A stretch of DNA of 64,000 nucleotides from Azospirillum sp. TSH100. Its GTDB lineage: Bacteria > Pseudomonadota > Alphaproteobacteria > Azospirillales > Azospirillaceae. The notes under the pieces were generated by a model. The model saw only the letters and a list, made by a program, of their open reading frames with translations. It was not told the DNA's origin and searched no databases. The number at the start of each line of letters is the position of its first letter. Within the stretch, counting starts at the first letter, position 1. The translations under genes were made by a program, and so were the position numbers. Below are positions 8,513 through 16,660 of the stretch, piece by piece. The DNA lies in NCBI RefSeq assembly GCF_004923295.1, contig NZ_CP039634.1, forward strand, positions 248,001 through 312,000. Direction: 5' to 3'.

Positions 8513-9727
8513 TCAAGCTTCGGTCGTCGGATCGTCGCTCGCCGCCGCAGGACCCTGCGATGCGGAAGCCGACGCTCCCGGGGTGGCAGCGGCGGAGGTC
8601 GCCGAAGCAGACTGCGCCGCAGCGGAGGTGGCCGACGCAGACGTTGCCGAAGCCGACATCGCCGATGCCGAGTGAGCCGAGGCCGGTGCGGCGACCGCGG
8701 AGAAGGCCGGTGCCGGGACCGCAGACGCCGACTGCGCAGCGGCCGAGAACGCCGAAGCCGGGGCAGCCACCGCCGAGAAGGCCGGTGCCGGGACCGCAGA
8801 CGCCGACTGCGCAGCGGCCGAGAACGCCGAAGCCGGAGCAGCCACCGCCGAGAAGGCCGGTGCCGGGACCGCAGACGCCGACTGCGCAGCGGCCGAGAAC
8901 GCCGAAGCCGGAGCAGCCACCGCCGAGAAGGCCGGTGCCGGGACCGCAGACGCCGACTGCGCAGCGGCCGAGAACGCCGAAGCCGGAGCAGCCACCGCCG
9001 AGAAGGCCGGTGCCGGGACCGCAGACGCCGACTGCGCAGCGGCCGAGAACGCCGAAGCCGGGGCAGCCACCGCCGAGAAGGCCGGTGCCGGGACCGCAGA
9101 CGCCGACTGCGCAGCGGCCGAGAACGCCGAAGCCGGGGCAGCCACCGCCGAGAAGGCCGGTGCCGGGACCGCAGACGCCGACTGCGCAGCGGCCGAGAAC
9201 GCCGAAGCCGGGGCAGCCACCGCCGAGAAGGCCGGTGCCGGGACCGCAGATGCGGATTGCGCAGCGGCGGATGTCGCAGACGCCGAGGTTGCCGAAGCGG
9301 AGGCCGATGCCGACTGCGCGGAGGCAGAGAAGGCGGGAGCCGGAGATGCAGATGCGGAGGCGGAAGCCGAAGTTGCCGAAGCCGAAGTTGCCGAAGCCGA
9401 AGTCGCAGAGGCAGACGCGGCAGAAGCCGAAGTGGCGGAGGCAGAGGTCGCGGACGCAGACGTCGCTGATGCAGAGGTGGCCGAAGCGGAGGCGGCGGTC
9501 GCGATCGACTCGACCGCTACGGCGCTATCCAGGCCGCTCTCTTTGCCAGTCAAGGAACTGAAGGCCTCGGCGGCGGCATTGCGGACATGGTCAGGCAGGA
9601 CACCACCGAACCCGCTCTGTGCCAGCAGGGCTTGCTTGCCCTGAATATCAAGAACGTTCAATTGATTACGGAATTCGCCATCGGTGGCGAGGCGCTTGAT
9701 AAGGGCGAGAGCCTGTTCCTTGGCCAT
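8513..9727 (-). CDS. Nif11-leader RiPP precursor with very long repetitive core
   Basis: A 404-residue precursor-like protein. Residues 1 to ~60 (ALALIKRLATDGEFRNQL ... LLAQSGFGGV) match the Nif11-type leader. The rest is low-complexity: first alternating Ala-Ser/Ala-Thr runs (SASAT repeats), then eight copies of a 25-residue unit containing SAVPAPAFSAV and APASAF, then more SASAT and an acidic tail (DDPTTEA). There is no cysteine, so lanthionines and thiazoles are excluded. The ATG at 9727 is chosen because AGGAGGGG precedes it; the frame continues to 9814 without similarity to the sister leader. The size is extreme, since most RiPP precursors are below 120 residues. It precedes YcaO, its probable modifying enzyme. 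Confidence 0.82.
   Translation of the reverse strand: MAKEQALALIKRLATDGEFRNQLNVLDIQGKQALLAQSGFGGVLPDHVRNAAAEAFSSLTGKESGLDSAVAVESIATAASASATSASATSASATSASATSASAASASATSASATSASATSASASASASPAPAFSASAQSASASASATSASATSAAAQSASAVPAPAFSAVAAPASAFSAAAQSASAVPAPAFSAVAAPASAFSAAAQSASAVPAPAFSAVAAPASAFSAAAQSASAVPAPAFSAVAAPASAFSAAAQSASAVPAPAFSAVAAPASAFSAAAQSASAVPAPAFSAVAAPASAFSAAAQSASAVPAPAFSAVAAPASAFSAAAQSASAVPAPAFSAVAAPASAHSASAMSASATSASATSAAAQSASATSAAATPGASASASQGPAAASDDPTTEA
8700..9299 (-). repeat. Eight tandem 75-bp repeats in the precursor core
   Basis: Near-identical 75-base units begin at about 8700, 8775, 8850, 8925, 9000, 9075, 9150 and 9225. They differ mostly at one position (GGGGCAG or GGAGCAG), and the last copy diverges in its second half. 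Each unit encodes 25 residues in frame. Near-identity at the DNA level points to recent expansion by slippage or unequal recombination, so copy number probably varies among strains and short-read assemblies may collapse the array. Confidence 0.95.
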
Positions 9728-9840
9728 TGCGTGGCCCCTCCTGCAATCGATCAGCCAATAGGAGCGCTGCGAATAGGACGCAACGACTAAACCAATAGCA
9801 TAGGCAATCTGCAAGATTTCTAGTGAAAATGCACAAGAAT

Positions 9841-9864
9841 GTTAAATTGGGCGCGAAATTTAAC
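9841..9864. promoter_or_regulatory. AT-rich inverted repeat upstream of long precursor
   Basis: GTTAAATT and AATTTAAC form a perfect 8-base dyad around an 8-base GC-rich centre, about 115 bases upstream of the start at 9727. It could be a regulator binding site for the long precursor gene. A second dyad (9869-9876 with 9884-9891, CATGCCGA/TCGGCATG) lies next to it. Function is inferred from symmetry and position. Confidence 0.35.
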
Positions 9865-9898
9865 GCCCCATGCCGATACGCTTTCGGCATGCAGAAAA

Positions 9899-9945
9899 GC
9901 GATGCACAGTCACCATGTCCGATGGACATCGAAACCGTGCATCGC
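9899..9945 (-). terminator. Nested hairpin with T-run after short precursor
   Basis: GCGATGCAC (9899-9907) pairs perfectly with GTGCATCGC (9937-9945) and encloses a second perfect hairpin ATGTCC-GAT-GGACAT (9915-9929). Read on the minus strand, the outer stem is followed by TTTTCT, as expected for an intrinsic terminator of the short precursor gene ending at 9984. The bulged structure could also give only partial termination, allowing read-through into the long precursor. Confidence 0.5.
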
Positions 9946-9983
9946 CCCTCCAAACAGGCAAAAGACGCTTCAAACCAACAACC

Positions 9984-10346
9984 TTACCCGGCCACCTTCA
10001 TAGTGGCCGGCGCACCGAAGCCCGCAGATGCATTGGCCGGAACGCCGAACCCAGCGGCAGCACTCGCCGGGGTGCCGAACCCAGCGGACGCATTGGCCGG
10101 AACGCCGAACCCAGCGGCAGAGTTTGCAACGACGACGCTGCCGGCATTGTCCGTCCAGGCGGCAATGGAGGGCTGCGGTGTACTTTGCGGCGTCACCGCA
10201 CGAATGTCGGCGGCCATCACGTCTGCAAAGCCTTCAGTCGCGAGCAAAGTGCGCGCGTCCTGGGAGTTCATGTCATTCAACCGCTTACGGAAATCGTCAT
10301 CGGTTGCAAGGCGCTTAATCAGGTCGAGTGCGTTCTTCGATGCCAT
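9984..10346 (-). CDS. Short Nif11-leader RiPP precursor with AGFG repeats
   Basis: A 120-residue precursor-like protein starting MASKNALDLIKRLATDDDF. Its leader closely resembles that of the long precursor (shared LIKRLATD, FR..LN, LLA, GF motifs), showing duplication. After a Thr/Pro/Gln linker the C-terminal ~45 residues hold four imperfect units built on AGFG followed by V/T/A-PA (AAGFGVPANAS, AGFGTPASA, AAGFGVPANAS, AGFGAPATM). There is no cysteine. The core differs from the Ser/Thr-rich sister, so the two probably share enzymes through their leader but yield different products. The ATG at 10346, preceded by GTGGGAGTGG, is chosen over the GTG four codons upstream. Confidence 0.8.
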   Translation of the reverse strand: MASKNALDLIKRLATDDDFRKRLNDMNSQDARTLLATEGFADVMAADIRAVTPQSTPQPSIAAWTDNAGSVVVANSAAGFGVPANASAGFGTPASAAAGFGVPANASAGFGAPATMKVAG

Positions 10347-10393
10347 AACCACTCCCACTGATGCATGACTGAGAAATTTCAGCCATAAGTGGA

Positions 10394-10422
10394 AAATTAT
10401 GCGGATAGTTTTTCCCCGTCAA
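10394..10422 (-). promoter_or_regulatory. Candidate sigma-70 promoter of the RiPP cluster
   Basis: On the minus strand TTGACG (10422-10417) is followed after 17 bases by TAATTT (399-394 of the 10 kb block), with CATAAT overlapping it at 15-base spacing. This lies about 50 bases upstream of the short precursor start, within an AT-richer stretch. Reasonable but unproven; no other promoter-like pair nearer to the gene was noticed. Confidence 0.35.
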
Positions 10423-10570
10423 GCGGCAACACGCCCAGCGGGAACATGTCTCCCTGCATCTTCGATGGACAACTCGCGCCCTTGTACTCAGCCATTATTC
10501 CGATTGAAGCCGACCGCAAAGACGCAAGAGGCAGGAGAACCCAACTAAAAATTTACCGGAACGTTGGAGA

Positions 10571-11104
10571 TCACCGCCTACGCAATTTTTGGGCGCGCCA
10601 CTCTTCACGTGTCTGGTGCCAGACGTCCGCTTCCGGCGGATTGACCGGCTCGGGAAGAAGCGTGGTGCCGCGCAACTGTGCCCCCAACTTTCGCGCCACG
10701 CTTTGTGAGGAGGAATTGCGGGGATGGATGGTGTGGATCACCTCAGTCCAACCGAGATGCTCGAACACCCAGTCGATGGCGGCAATCGCACTTTCGACCG
10801 CATAGCCGCGGCCCCAGCAGTCACGCATGATGGCCCAGCCAACCTCAGGCCCTGGCCAGCCTTCCGGCACCCAGGGACCGACGCGGCCGACCCAGCGGCC
10901 GGTTTCCTTCTCGATCACCGAAAACATGGCGAAGCCCTGGATGGACCAGGCGCCGGCCATCGACAGGAAGCCGCGCCAGGCAACCGGACGCGATTGCAGG
11001 CCGCCGATGAACTCCGTTGCCTCCGGGTCCGCCATCATCGCCGCCCAACCTTCAAAATCCTCCGCCCGGGTCGGCCGCAGGATCAGACGAGCGGTTTCCA
11101 GCAT
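10571..11104 (-). CDS. GNAT-family N-acetyltransferase (RimJ/RimL-like)
   Basis: A 177-residue acetyltransferase from the conservative start. It has ETARLILRPTRAEDFEGW at the N-terminus, the substrate strand GRVGPWVPEGWPG-EVGWAI, and the acetyl-CoA loop region WGRGYAVESAIAAIDW, followed by NSSSQSVARKLG, the RimJ/L-type C-terminal motif. It probably transfers acetyl from acetyl-CoA to an amine of a protein or small molecule; the substrate cannot be read from sequence. In-frame ATG codons at 11125 and 11164 (the latter preceded by AAGGTGG) could add 7 to 20 residues. It lies upstream of the RiPP genes on the same strand but 224 bases away, so membership in that cluster is doubtful. Confidence 0.85.
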   Translation of the reverse strand: MLETARLILRPTRAEDFEGWAAMMADPEATEFIGGLQSRPVAWRGFLSMAGAWSIQGFAMFSVIEKETGRWVGRVGPWVPEGWPGPEVGWAIMRDCWGRGYAVESAIAAIDWVFEHLGWTEVIHTIHPRNSSSQSVARKLGAQLRGTTLLPEPVNPPEADVWHQTREEWRAQKLRRR

Positions 11105-11467
11105 CGGTTCACCCATGGACGCCATCGTCGCGCTGCCCCGACCATCAGCAAAGAACGCACCCATATAAAGCACACCACCTTCATTGCATCACCCAGGCGA
11201 AGAAGCCAGGGCAGAAACTTCACAACCGAAGCGTATTCAGGCCACCCGCTTCATCAACGGATGCAAGAAAGATCATTCACAAGCAGCGAACCTGCGTCCA
11301 GAGCGAACTGTCGGCACCACCACCGCACAGCGTGACCTTGACCGAATACCCTAGGCTTTCTGTGCTAGGGCGACGCGGTGGATCGGATCCCATATAATGC
11401 CGCGACCGCCGGTCGCTCCAAGCGCCCGGACGGACAAAAAGAACAGAGACAAGTACGGAGCACAACG
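11105..11467. other. Spacer between divergent genes with promoter-like elements
   Basis: No gene is seen between the acetyltransferase and the secreted protein at 11468. The first part may hold the true N-terminus of the acetyltransferase. Toward the right, TTGACC (11338-11343) and a perfect TATAAT (11393-11398) occur but are not at canonical spacing to each other. A promoter for the secreted-protein gene is likely here. Confidence 0.4.
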
Positions 11468-11917
11468 ATGTCGCGGTTTCGGATGGCGATTCTGGCCCTG
11501 GCGGCGGTGAGCGGCACGACCCTGGCCCTCCCCGGTTTCAGTGGTGGCGCCGCAGCGCAGTCAAAGCTGGATTCCTCGGGCCAGCCCGTGTGGGACGATA
11601 GCCACAACCAGCGTCCGACCGCGCCCGCCGACCGGGCGCTGCCGGCCGGCGTGGTGACCCTGCGCACGGCGACCTCCGCACCCGGCCTGCTCGGCGTCTA
11701 TGCCCGCAATGGCCTTCCCTTCGACATCGTGTTGAGCCGTGTCGACGCCACCCAGTGCGTCAACATCGTGGCGGAGGATTGCGGCCTGCTCGGCACCGAC
11801 ATCCGCGTCGCCACCGGTGCGGAGGTGCTGGTGCGCAGCGTCCGGCAGGCGGACATGTCGCGCACCTATGGCGTCGTCCCGGTCTACAGCTGGCGCCCGG
11901 CCGTCGCCGCCAAGTAA
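11468..11917 (+). CDS. Small secreted protein of unknown function
   Basis: A 149-residue protein starting MSRFRMAILALAAVSG, with a Sec-type signal peptide and a probable cleavage after GGAAA (about residue 32). The mature part is a compact domain with two cysteines close together (TQCVNIVAEDCG) that could form a disulfide, and a beta-rich appearance. No family is recognised. The ATG at 11468 is chosen because it opens the signal peptide and has GGAG nine bases upstream; the frame runs further upstream without protein-like sequence. Predicted periplasmic or exported. Confidence 0.7.
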   Translation: MSRFRMAILALAAVSGTTLALPGFSGGAAAQSKLDSSGQPVWDDSHNQRPTAPADRALPAGVVTLRTATSAPGLLGVYARNGLPFDIVLSRVDATQCVNIVAEDCGLLGTDIRVATGAEVLVRSVRQADMSRTYGVVPVYSWRPAVAAK

Positions 11918-12062
11918 CCTTGGCCACATTGCCCCGGCTTGGCCGGCGGGACCGCGGCCACGCTCTCGCGGCGGTCCCGCCACCTTGACCACGCCTGTCT
12001 ATTTCCTTGACTTCCCGTCGTCTGCGGGCTGAATGCCCGGGAGATCAGACGGGTTGCCGGCG

Positions 12063-12347
12063 ATGATGTCCTTGTCCAAGATTCTTCTTCTTGCGCTGGT
12101 GATCGGCGCGGTGTGGTTCGGCTGGCGCTGGGTCAACCGCGTGCAGGAGATCGGCCGCGCCCGCAACGCCGCCCGCCGGCAGGACGGTGGACGCGATGCG
12201 GCCGCAAGCGCCCCACCGCGCGCCGAGCGCGGCCGCGCCCCGGCCATGGAGGCGGAGGATATGGAGAAGTGCCCGGAATGCGGCGCCTATGTCGCCCCGC
12301 GCTCCGCCGTGTCCTGCGGCCGTCCGGCCTGCCCCTACGGACGCTGA
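12063..12347 (+). CDS. Small membrane-anchored protein with C-terminal zinc ribbon
   Basis: A 94-residue protein with one N-terminal membrane helix (about 5-24), a charged Ala/Arg-rich linker and a C-terminal CPECGAYV ... SCGRPACPYGR segment whose four or five cysteines suggest a small zinc ribbon. No function is known to me. A second ATG follows directly at 12066. It lies 131 bases upstream of glyQ on the same strand and could be co-transcribed with it. Confidence 0.7.
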   Translation: MMSLSKILLLALVIGAVWFGWRWVNRVQEIGRARNAARRQDGGRDAAASAPPRAERGRAPAMEAEDMEKCPECGAYVAPRSAVSCGRPACPYGR

Positions 12348-12478
12348 GCGCGATCCGCGCAACGCCTTGACCGCGCTCCGCGCCACTGCTTAGCCGCGCT
12401 CCGCGCTGCGGCTTGATTTGACGGTGCCACCCGCCTATCGTGCGGCGCGTTTTCAACATTTCTCATTGTGGATCGTCC

Positions 12479-13375
12479 ATGGCCTCCCAGATCGGGACTT
12501 CCGACGGCGGGAATTCCGCCGACCGCCGCGGCCTGTCGTTCCAGGCCCTGATCCTCAAGCTCCACCAGTTCTGGTCGGAGCGGGGTTGCGTCATCCTGCA
12601 GCCCTACGACATGGAGGTCGGCGCCGGCACCTTCCACCCGGCGACCACGCTGCGTGCGCTGGGCCCGGATGCCTGGAAGGCCGCCTATGTCCAGCCGTCG
12701 CGCCGGCCGAAGGACGGCCGCTATGGCGAGAACCCGAACCGCCTGCAGCATTACTATCAGTACCAGGTCATCATGAAGCCCTCGCCGGCCAACGCGCAGG
12801 AGCTCTACCTGGACAGCCTGCGCGCCATCGGCATCGATCCGGCGCTGCACGACATCCGCTTCGTCGAGGACGACTGGGAAAGCCCGACGCTGGGCGCCTG
12901 GGGTCTGGGCTGGGAAGTGTGGTGCGACGGCATGGAAGTGACGCAGTACACCTATTTCCAGCAGGTCGGAGGCATCGAATGCGACCCGGTCGCGGTCGAG
13001 CTGACCTATGGCCTGGAACGCCTCGCCATGTATGTGCAGGGCGTCGAGAATGTCTATGACCTGGACTTCAACGGCCAGGGCGTGAAGTACGGCGATGTGT
13101 TCAAGCGCGCCGAGGTCGAATACTCGAAGCATAACTTCGAGTTCGCCAACACCGACATGCTGCTCCAGCATTTCAAGGACGCCGAGGCCGAATGCCAGGC
13201 GCTGGTGGCGCAGAACCTTGCGCTGCCCGCCTATGACCAGTGCATCAAGGCGTCGCATCTGTTCAACCTGCTGGACGCCCGCGGCGTGATCAGCGTTGTC
13301 GAGCGCGCCGCCTATATCGGCCGCGTGCGCGCGCTGGCCAAGGCCTGCTGCGAAGCCTGGACGAGGGCGAAGTAA
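12479..13375 (+). CDS. glyQ: Glycyl-tRNA synthetase alpha subunit
   Basis: 298 residues, the usual length. It forms the catalytic alpha subunit of the bacterial alpha2-beta2 glycyl-tRNA synthetase, charging tRNA-Gly with glycine and ATP. Diagnostic stretches are [38 protein letters not shown] and [14 protein letters not shown]. The start at 12479 (MASQIG) is preferred over 12440, where the extra residues are not conserved-looking. glyS begins four bases after its stop, so both subunits come from one mRNA. Confidence 0.97.
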   Translation: MASQIGTSDGGNSADRRGLSFQALILKLHQFWSERGCVILQPYDMEVGAGTFHPATTLRALGPDAWKAAYVQPSRRPKDGRYGENPNRLQHYYQYQVIMKPSPANAQELYLDSLRAIGIDPALHDIRFVEDDWESPTLGAWGLGWEVWCDGMEVTQYTYFQQVGGIECDPVAVELTYGLERLAMYVQGVENVYDLDFNGQGVKYGDVFKRAEVEYSKHNFEFANTDMLLQHFKDAEAECQALVAQNLALPAYDQCIKASHLFNLLDARGVISVVERAAYIGRVRALAKACCEAWTRAK

Positions 13376-13379
13376 TCCC

Positions 13380-15467
13380 ATGACCGAACTCCTGATCGAA
13401 TTCTTCTCCGAAGAAATCCCCGCCCGCATGCAGGCGCGGGCCGCCGACGACCTGAAGCGCCTCGTCACCGACAAGCTGGCGGCGAACGGCCTGACCTTCA
13501 CCACGGCCGAAGCCCATTCCACCCCGCGCCGTCTGGCCCTGGTGGTCGACGGCTTGGCCGACCGCACCGCCGATGTGCGCGAGGAAAAGAAGGGTCCGCG
13601 CGTCGGCTCGCCGGAGCAGGCGGTCGCCGGCTTCCTGAAATCGGCTGGGCTCGACAGCCTCGACCGGTGCGAGCAGCGCGACACCGGCAAGGGCGTCTTC
13701 TATTTCGCGGTGACCGAGAAGAAGGGCCGCGAGACCGCCGAGGTTCTGGCGGAGATCATCCCCGCCGCCATGGCCGAGTTGCCCTGGCCGAAGTCGATGC
13801 GCTGGGGCACCGGCACCGTGCGCTGGGTCCGTCCGCTGCACTCGATCATCGCCCTGTTCGGTGGGCGCGTGCTCGACGGCGGCTATGACATCGGCGGCAC
13901 CCAGGGACGGGTCGTCTTCGGCAACTCCACCCGCGGCCACCGTTTCCTGGCGCCCGACGCCTTCACGGTGGAGAGCTTCGCCGACTACAAGGAAAAGCTG
14001 CGCGCCGCCAAGGTCGTGCTGGACCGCGAGGAGCGCAAGGCCAAGATCAAGGCCGACGCCGAGGCTCTGGCCAAGGCCCAGGGTCTGACCCTGTCGCCCG
14101 ACGACGCCCTGCTGGAGGAGGTCGCCGGCCTCGTCGAATGGCCGGTCGTGCTGATGGGCGGCATCGACGAGAGCTTCATGGACGTGCCGTCGGAGGTCCT
14201 CATCACCTCCATGCGCACCCACCAGAAGTATTTCGCCGTGCTGGACGCCGAGGGCCGGATGGCTCCGCGCTTCATCGTCGTGGCGAACACCGAGACGCTG
14301 GACGGCGGCAAGGCCGTGGTCGCCGGCAACGAGCGCGTGCTGCGCGCCCGCCTGTCCGACGCCAAGTTCTTCTGGGACCAGGACCGCAAGACCAAGCTGG
14401 AAGCCCGCGTCCCGGCGCTGGAGAAGATCACCTTCCATGCCAAGCTGGGCACAGTGGCCGAGAAGGTCACCCGCGTTCAGCTGCTGGCCGCCGAGATCGC
14501 CCGCGCCATCGGTGCCGACAGCGACGCCGCCAGCCGCGCCGCCCTGCTGTGCAAGGCCGATCTGGTGACCGAGGTGGTGGGCGAGTTCCCCGAGGTCCAG
14601 GGGATCATGGGCCGCTACTATGCCCTGGGCCAAGGCGAGAGCGCCGACGTCGCCAACGCAATCGCCGACCATTACAAGCCGCTGGGTCCGTCGGACAGCT
14701 GCCCGACCGGGCCGGTTTCGGTTTCGGTGGCGCTGGCCGACAAGATCGACACGTTGGTCGGCTTCTTCGCCATCGACGAGAAGCCGACGGGCTCGAAGGA
14801 CCCCTACGCGCTGCGCCGCGCCGCGCTGGGCGTGATCCGCCTGGTGCTGGAGAACGGGCTGCGGGTGAAGCTGGGGGAAATCTTCACGGCTGCCTACAGC
14901 GCTTACAAGGTCAGCGGTTTCGCCCCGGCCGGCAGTGTCGGCGGCGACCTGATGTCCTTCTTCGCAGACCGCCTGAAGGTGGTGCTGCGCGAGCAGGGCG
15001 TCCGTCACGATCTGGTCGATGCCGTCTTCGCGCTGGGTGGCGAGGATGATCTGGTGCGGTTGCTCGCCCGCGTGAAGGCCTTGCAGGCGTTCGTCGGCTC
15101 CGACGAGGGCGCCAATCTGGCGGCGGCCTACAAGCGCGCCTCCAACATCGTCCGCATCGAGGAGAAGAAGGACGGTGCCGCCTTCGACCAGCCGGTCGAT
15201 GCCGCCCGTCTGCCCCAGGTCGAGGAAAAGGCGCTGTTCGCCGCGCTGAACGAGGCCTCGGCCACCGCCAAGCCGCTGCTGGACGCGGAGGACTTCACCG
15301 GCGCCATGGCGGCGCTGGCGAAGCTGCGCGGCCCGGTGGATGCCTTCTTCGACAAGGTCACGGTGAACGCCGAGGACAAGGACCTGCGCGCCAACCGCCT
15401 GCGCCTGCTGACGCAGATCCGCACGACGCTGAACGCGGTGGCCGACTTCTCGAAGATCGAGGGGTAA
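13380..15467 (+). CDS. glyS: Glycyl-tRNA synthetase beta subunit
   Basis: 695 residues, normal for the beta subunit, which binds tRNA-Gly and is needed for aminoacylation by GlyQ. The protein begins [18 protein letters not shown], and the HD-like region and C-terminal anticodon-binding domain are present (for example [20 protein letters not shown]). The ATG at 13380 follows the glyQ stop closely; the frame upstream is a shadow of glyQ. A GC-rich hairpin follows at 15477-15497. Confidence 0.97.
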   Translation: MTELLIEFFSEEIPARMQARAADDLKRLVTDKLAANGLTFTTAEAHSTPRRLALVVDGLADRTADVREEKKGPRVGSPEQAVAGFLKSAGLDSLDRCEQRDTGKGVFYFAVTEKKGRETAEVLAEIIPAAMAELPWPKSMRWGTGTVRWVRPLHSIIALFGGRVLDGGYDIGGTQGRVVFGNSTRGHRFLAPDAFTVESFADYKEKLRAAKVVLDREERKAKIKADAEALAKAQGLTLSPDDALLEEVAGLVEWPVVLMGGIDESFMDVPSEVLITSMRTHQKYFAVLDAEGRMAPRFIVVANTETLDGGKAVVAGNERVLRARLSDAKFFWDQDRKTKLEARVPALEKITFHAKLGTVAEKVTRVQLLAAEIARAIGADSDAASRAALLCKADLVTEVVGEFPEVQGIMGRYYALGQGESADVANAIADHYKPLGPSDSCPTGPVSVSVALADKIDTLVGFFAIDEKPTGSKDPYALRRAALGVIRLVLENGLRVKLGEIFTAAYSAYKVSGFAPAGSVGGDLMSFFADRLKVVLREQGVRHDLVDAVFALGGEDDLVRLLARVKALQAFVGSDEGANLAAAYKRASNIVRIEEKKDGAAFDQPVDAARLPQVEEKALFAALNEASATAKPLLDAEDFTGAMAALAKLRGPVDAFFDKVTVNAEDKDLRANRLRLLTQIRTTLNAVADFSKIEG

Positions 15468-15476
15468 TGGGGACCG

Positions 15477-15497
15477 GGGGGCGTCGATGACGCCCCC
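15477..15497. terminator. Bidirectional hairpin between glyS and cheC
   Basis: GGGGGCGTC (15477-15485), a three-base loop, and GACGCCCCC (15489-15497) form a perfect 9-base stem between the convergent glyS and CheC-like genes. Lack of a long T-run leaves the termination mechanism uncertain. Confidence 0.55.
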
Positions 15498-15500
15498 TTC

Positions 15501-16163
15501 TCACAATCCAGCCAAAGCCCGCCGGATCGCCTCGCGGAAGGCGTCGAGCGAGGCGATGTCCAGCAGGAACAGCGCGTGACCGCTGGCATCGCCGGCGGCC
15601 AACGCCATGTCGATGCGCACGAACAGCACAGGGTCGATGGCAGAGCCGATCACCGCCGATGGCGCCCCGGTGCCATAGCCCGGAACGGCCCCCGACAATT
15701 CGCCGCCGATCAGGTTCGACAAGCTGGCGAGGCAGCCGTTCAGGATGATGTTGCCGATCTCGGTCAGCGCATCCTGCTCCATCTCGCCCGGCGACTCGAC
15801 CGTGGGATCGACGGGAACGAGGCGGCCGACCAGGGCCAGCGTGCCGCGTTCGGGAAAGATCAGCATCGCTTCGCCGGTGAAGGGACCGGTGAAGGCGCCG
15901 CGCACGGCACAGACAGGCTGGTCACCCTCCAGCTCGTCTCCCACCTCGCTGGTGATGCGGGCACGGGTCGATACGGCGAAGGACGGCACCGACAGATGCA
16001 CCTCCTCCCCCAGCATGGAACTGAGGGCGGCGGCCGGCTCGCCCATGCCGATGTTGAACAGCTCGGCGATGGCGTCGGCCTCGTCGGCATCGAGGCGAAG
16101 CGGATCGTCCGACGGCGGGAGGGGGGCGGACCCGGAGGTTCCGGACGTGGCCATCGCCGTCAC
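15501..16163 (-). CDS. CheC-like CheY-P phosphatase
   Basis: 220 residues. It carries two copies of the CheC phosphatase signature, E-x-x-N in DAIAELFNIGMGEPAAALS (about 29-47) and in DALTEIGNIILNGCLASLS (about 133-151), each starting a helix of the FliM/CheC fold. Such proteins dephosphorylate response regulators of the CheY type. The gene starts inside the stop of the receiver gene at 16160 (ATGA overlap), so that receiver is its probable substrate. No flagellar or core che genes are adjacent. Confidence 0.85.
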   Translation of the reverse strand: MTAMATSGTSGSAPLPPSDDPLRLDADEADAIAELFNIGMGEPAAALSSMLGEEVHLSVPSFAVSTRARITSEVGDELEGDQPVCAVRGAFTGPFTGEAMLIFPERGTLALVGRLVPVDPTVESPGEMEQDALTEIGNIILNGCLASLSNLIGGELSGAVPGYGTGAPSAVIGSAIDPVLFVRIDMALAAGDASGHALFLLDIASLDAFREAIRRALAGL

Positions 16164-16519
16164 TGCCCGGCCGCGGCGAGGAAGTCGCGGATCTTGTCGG
16201 ACGTGATCGGCTTGGCGATGAAGCGGATGCCCAGCGCCTCGGCCTTGCGCTTCAGCGTGTCCTGGACATTGGCGGTCAGCAGGCCGATCGGCAGGCCGGC
16301 GAAGCGTTCCGTCAACCGTTCGGCAAGCACCAGCCCGTCCATGCCCGGCATGTTGTAGTCGACGATGGCGGCGACCGGCGGCACCTCGCCGACGATCTGC
16401 AGCCCCTCCTCGCCGCTTGCCGCGGTGACGATGGTCCAGTCCGGCCGCAGAGAGGCAATGACGCTGGAAACCATGTTGCGCGCAAGTCGGCTGTCGTCGA
16501 CAACGAGAATGCTGGTCAT
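16160..16519 (-). CDS. CheY-like single-domain response regulator
   Basis: A 119-residue receiver: acidic VVDDSR, phospho-acceptor D54 in IVDYNMPGMDG, T82 and K103 in the FIAKPI motif. No output domain. Its stop overlaps the CheC-like gene by four bases, so regulator and phosphatase are made together as a small module that could tune chemotaxis or another output. The kinase is not encoded beside it. Confidence 0.92.
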   Translation of the reverse strand: MTSILVVDDSRLARNMVSSVIASLRPDWTIVTAASGEEGLQIVGEVPPVAAIVDYNMPGMDGLVLAERLTERFAGLPIGLLTANVQDTLKRKAEALGIRFIAKPITSDKIRDFLAAAGQ

Positions 16520-16660
16520 GCCGATACTTCCGTCCTAAAGAATCCGTTCACAGCTTGCCGGGTTATTACCGTAAAGCGTCCCTGCCCACAACAGACGCTT
16601 CGACTCAGGCCCGACAACTTCAACCGCCATGGCCCCGCACTATAGCCCCAAAATATATCA

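Noticed and set aside
8700..9299. CRISPR array
   Set aside because: Units are contiguous 75-bp repeats with no unique spacers, in frame within a coding gene, and no cas genes are present.
8048..9469. Long plus-strand arginine/glycine-rich frame over the precursor repeats
   Set aside because: It lies antisense to the YcaO start and precursor; the Arg/Ser/Gly-rich repeats are the mirror of the Ala/Ser codons. The minus frame has a leader match and a good ribosome site.
8560..9561. Plus-strand proline/arginine-rich 333-residue frame
   Set aside because: Also a shadow of the repetitive precursor, with no start signal or family.
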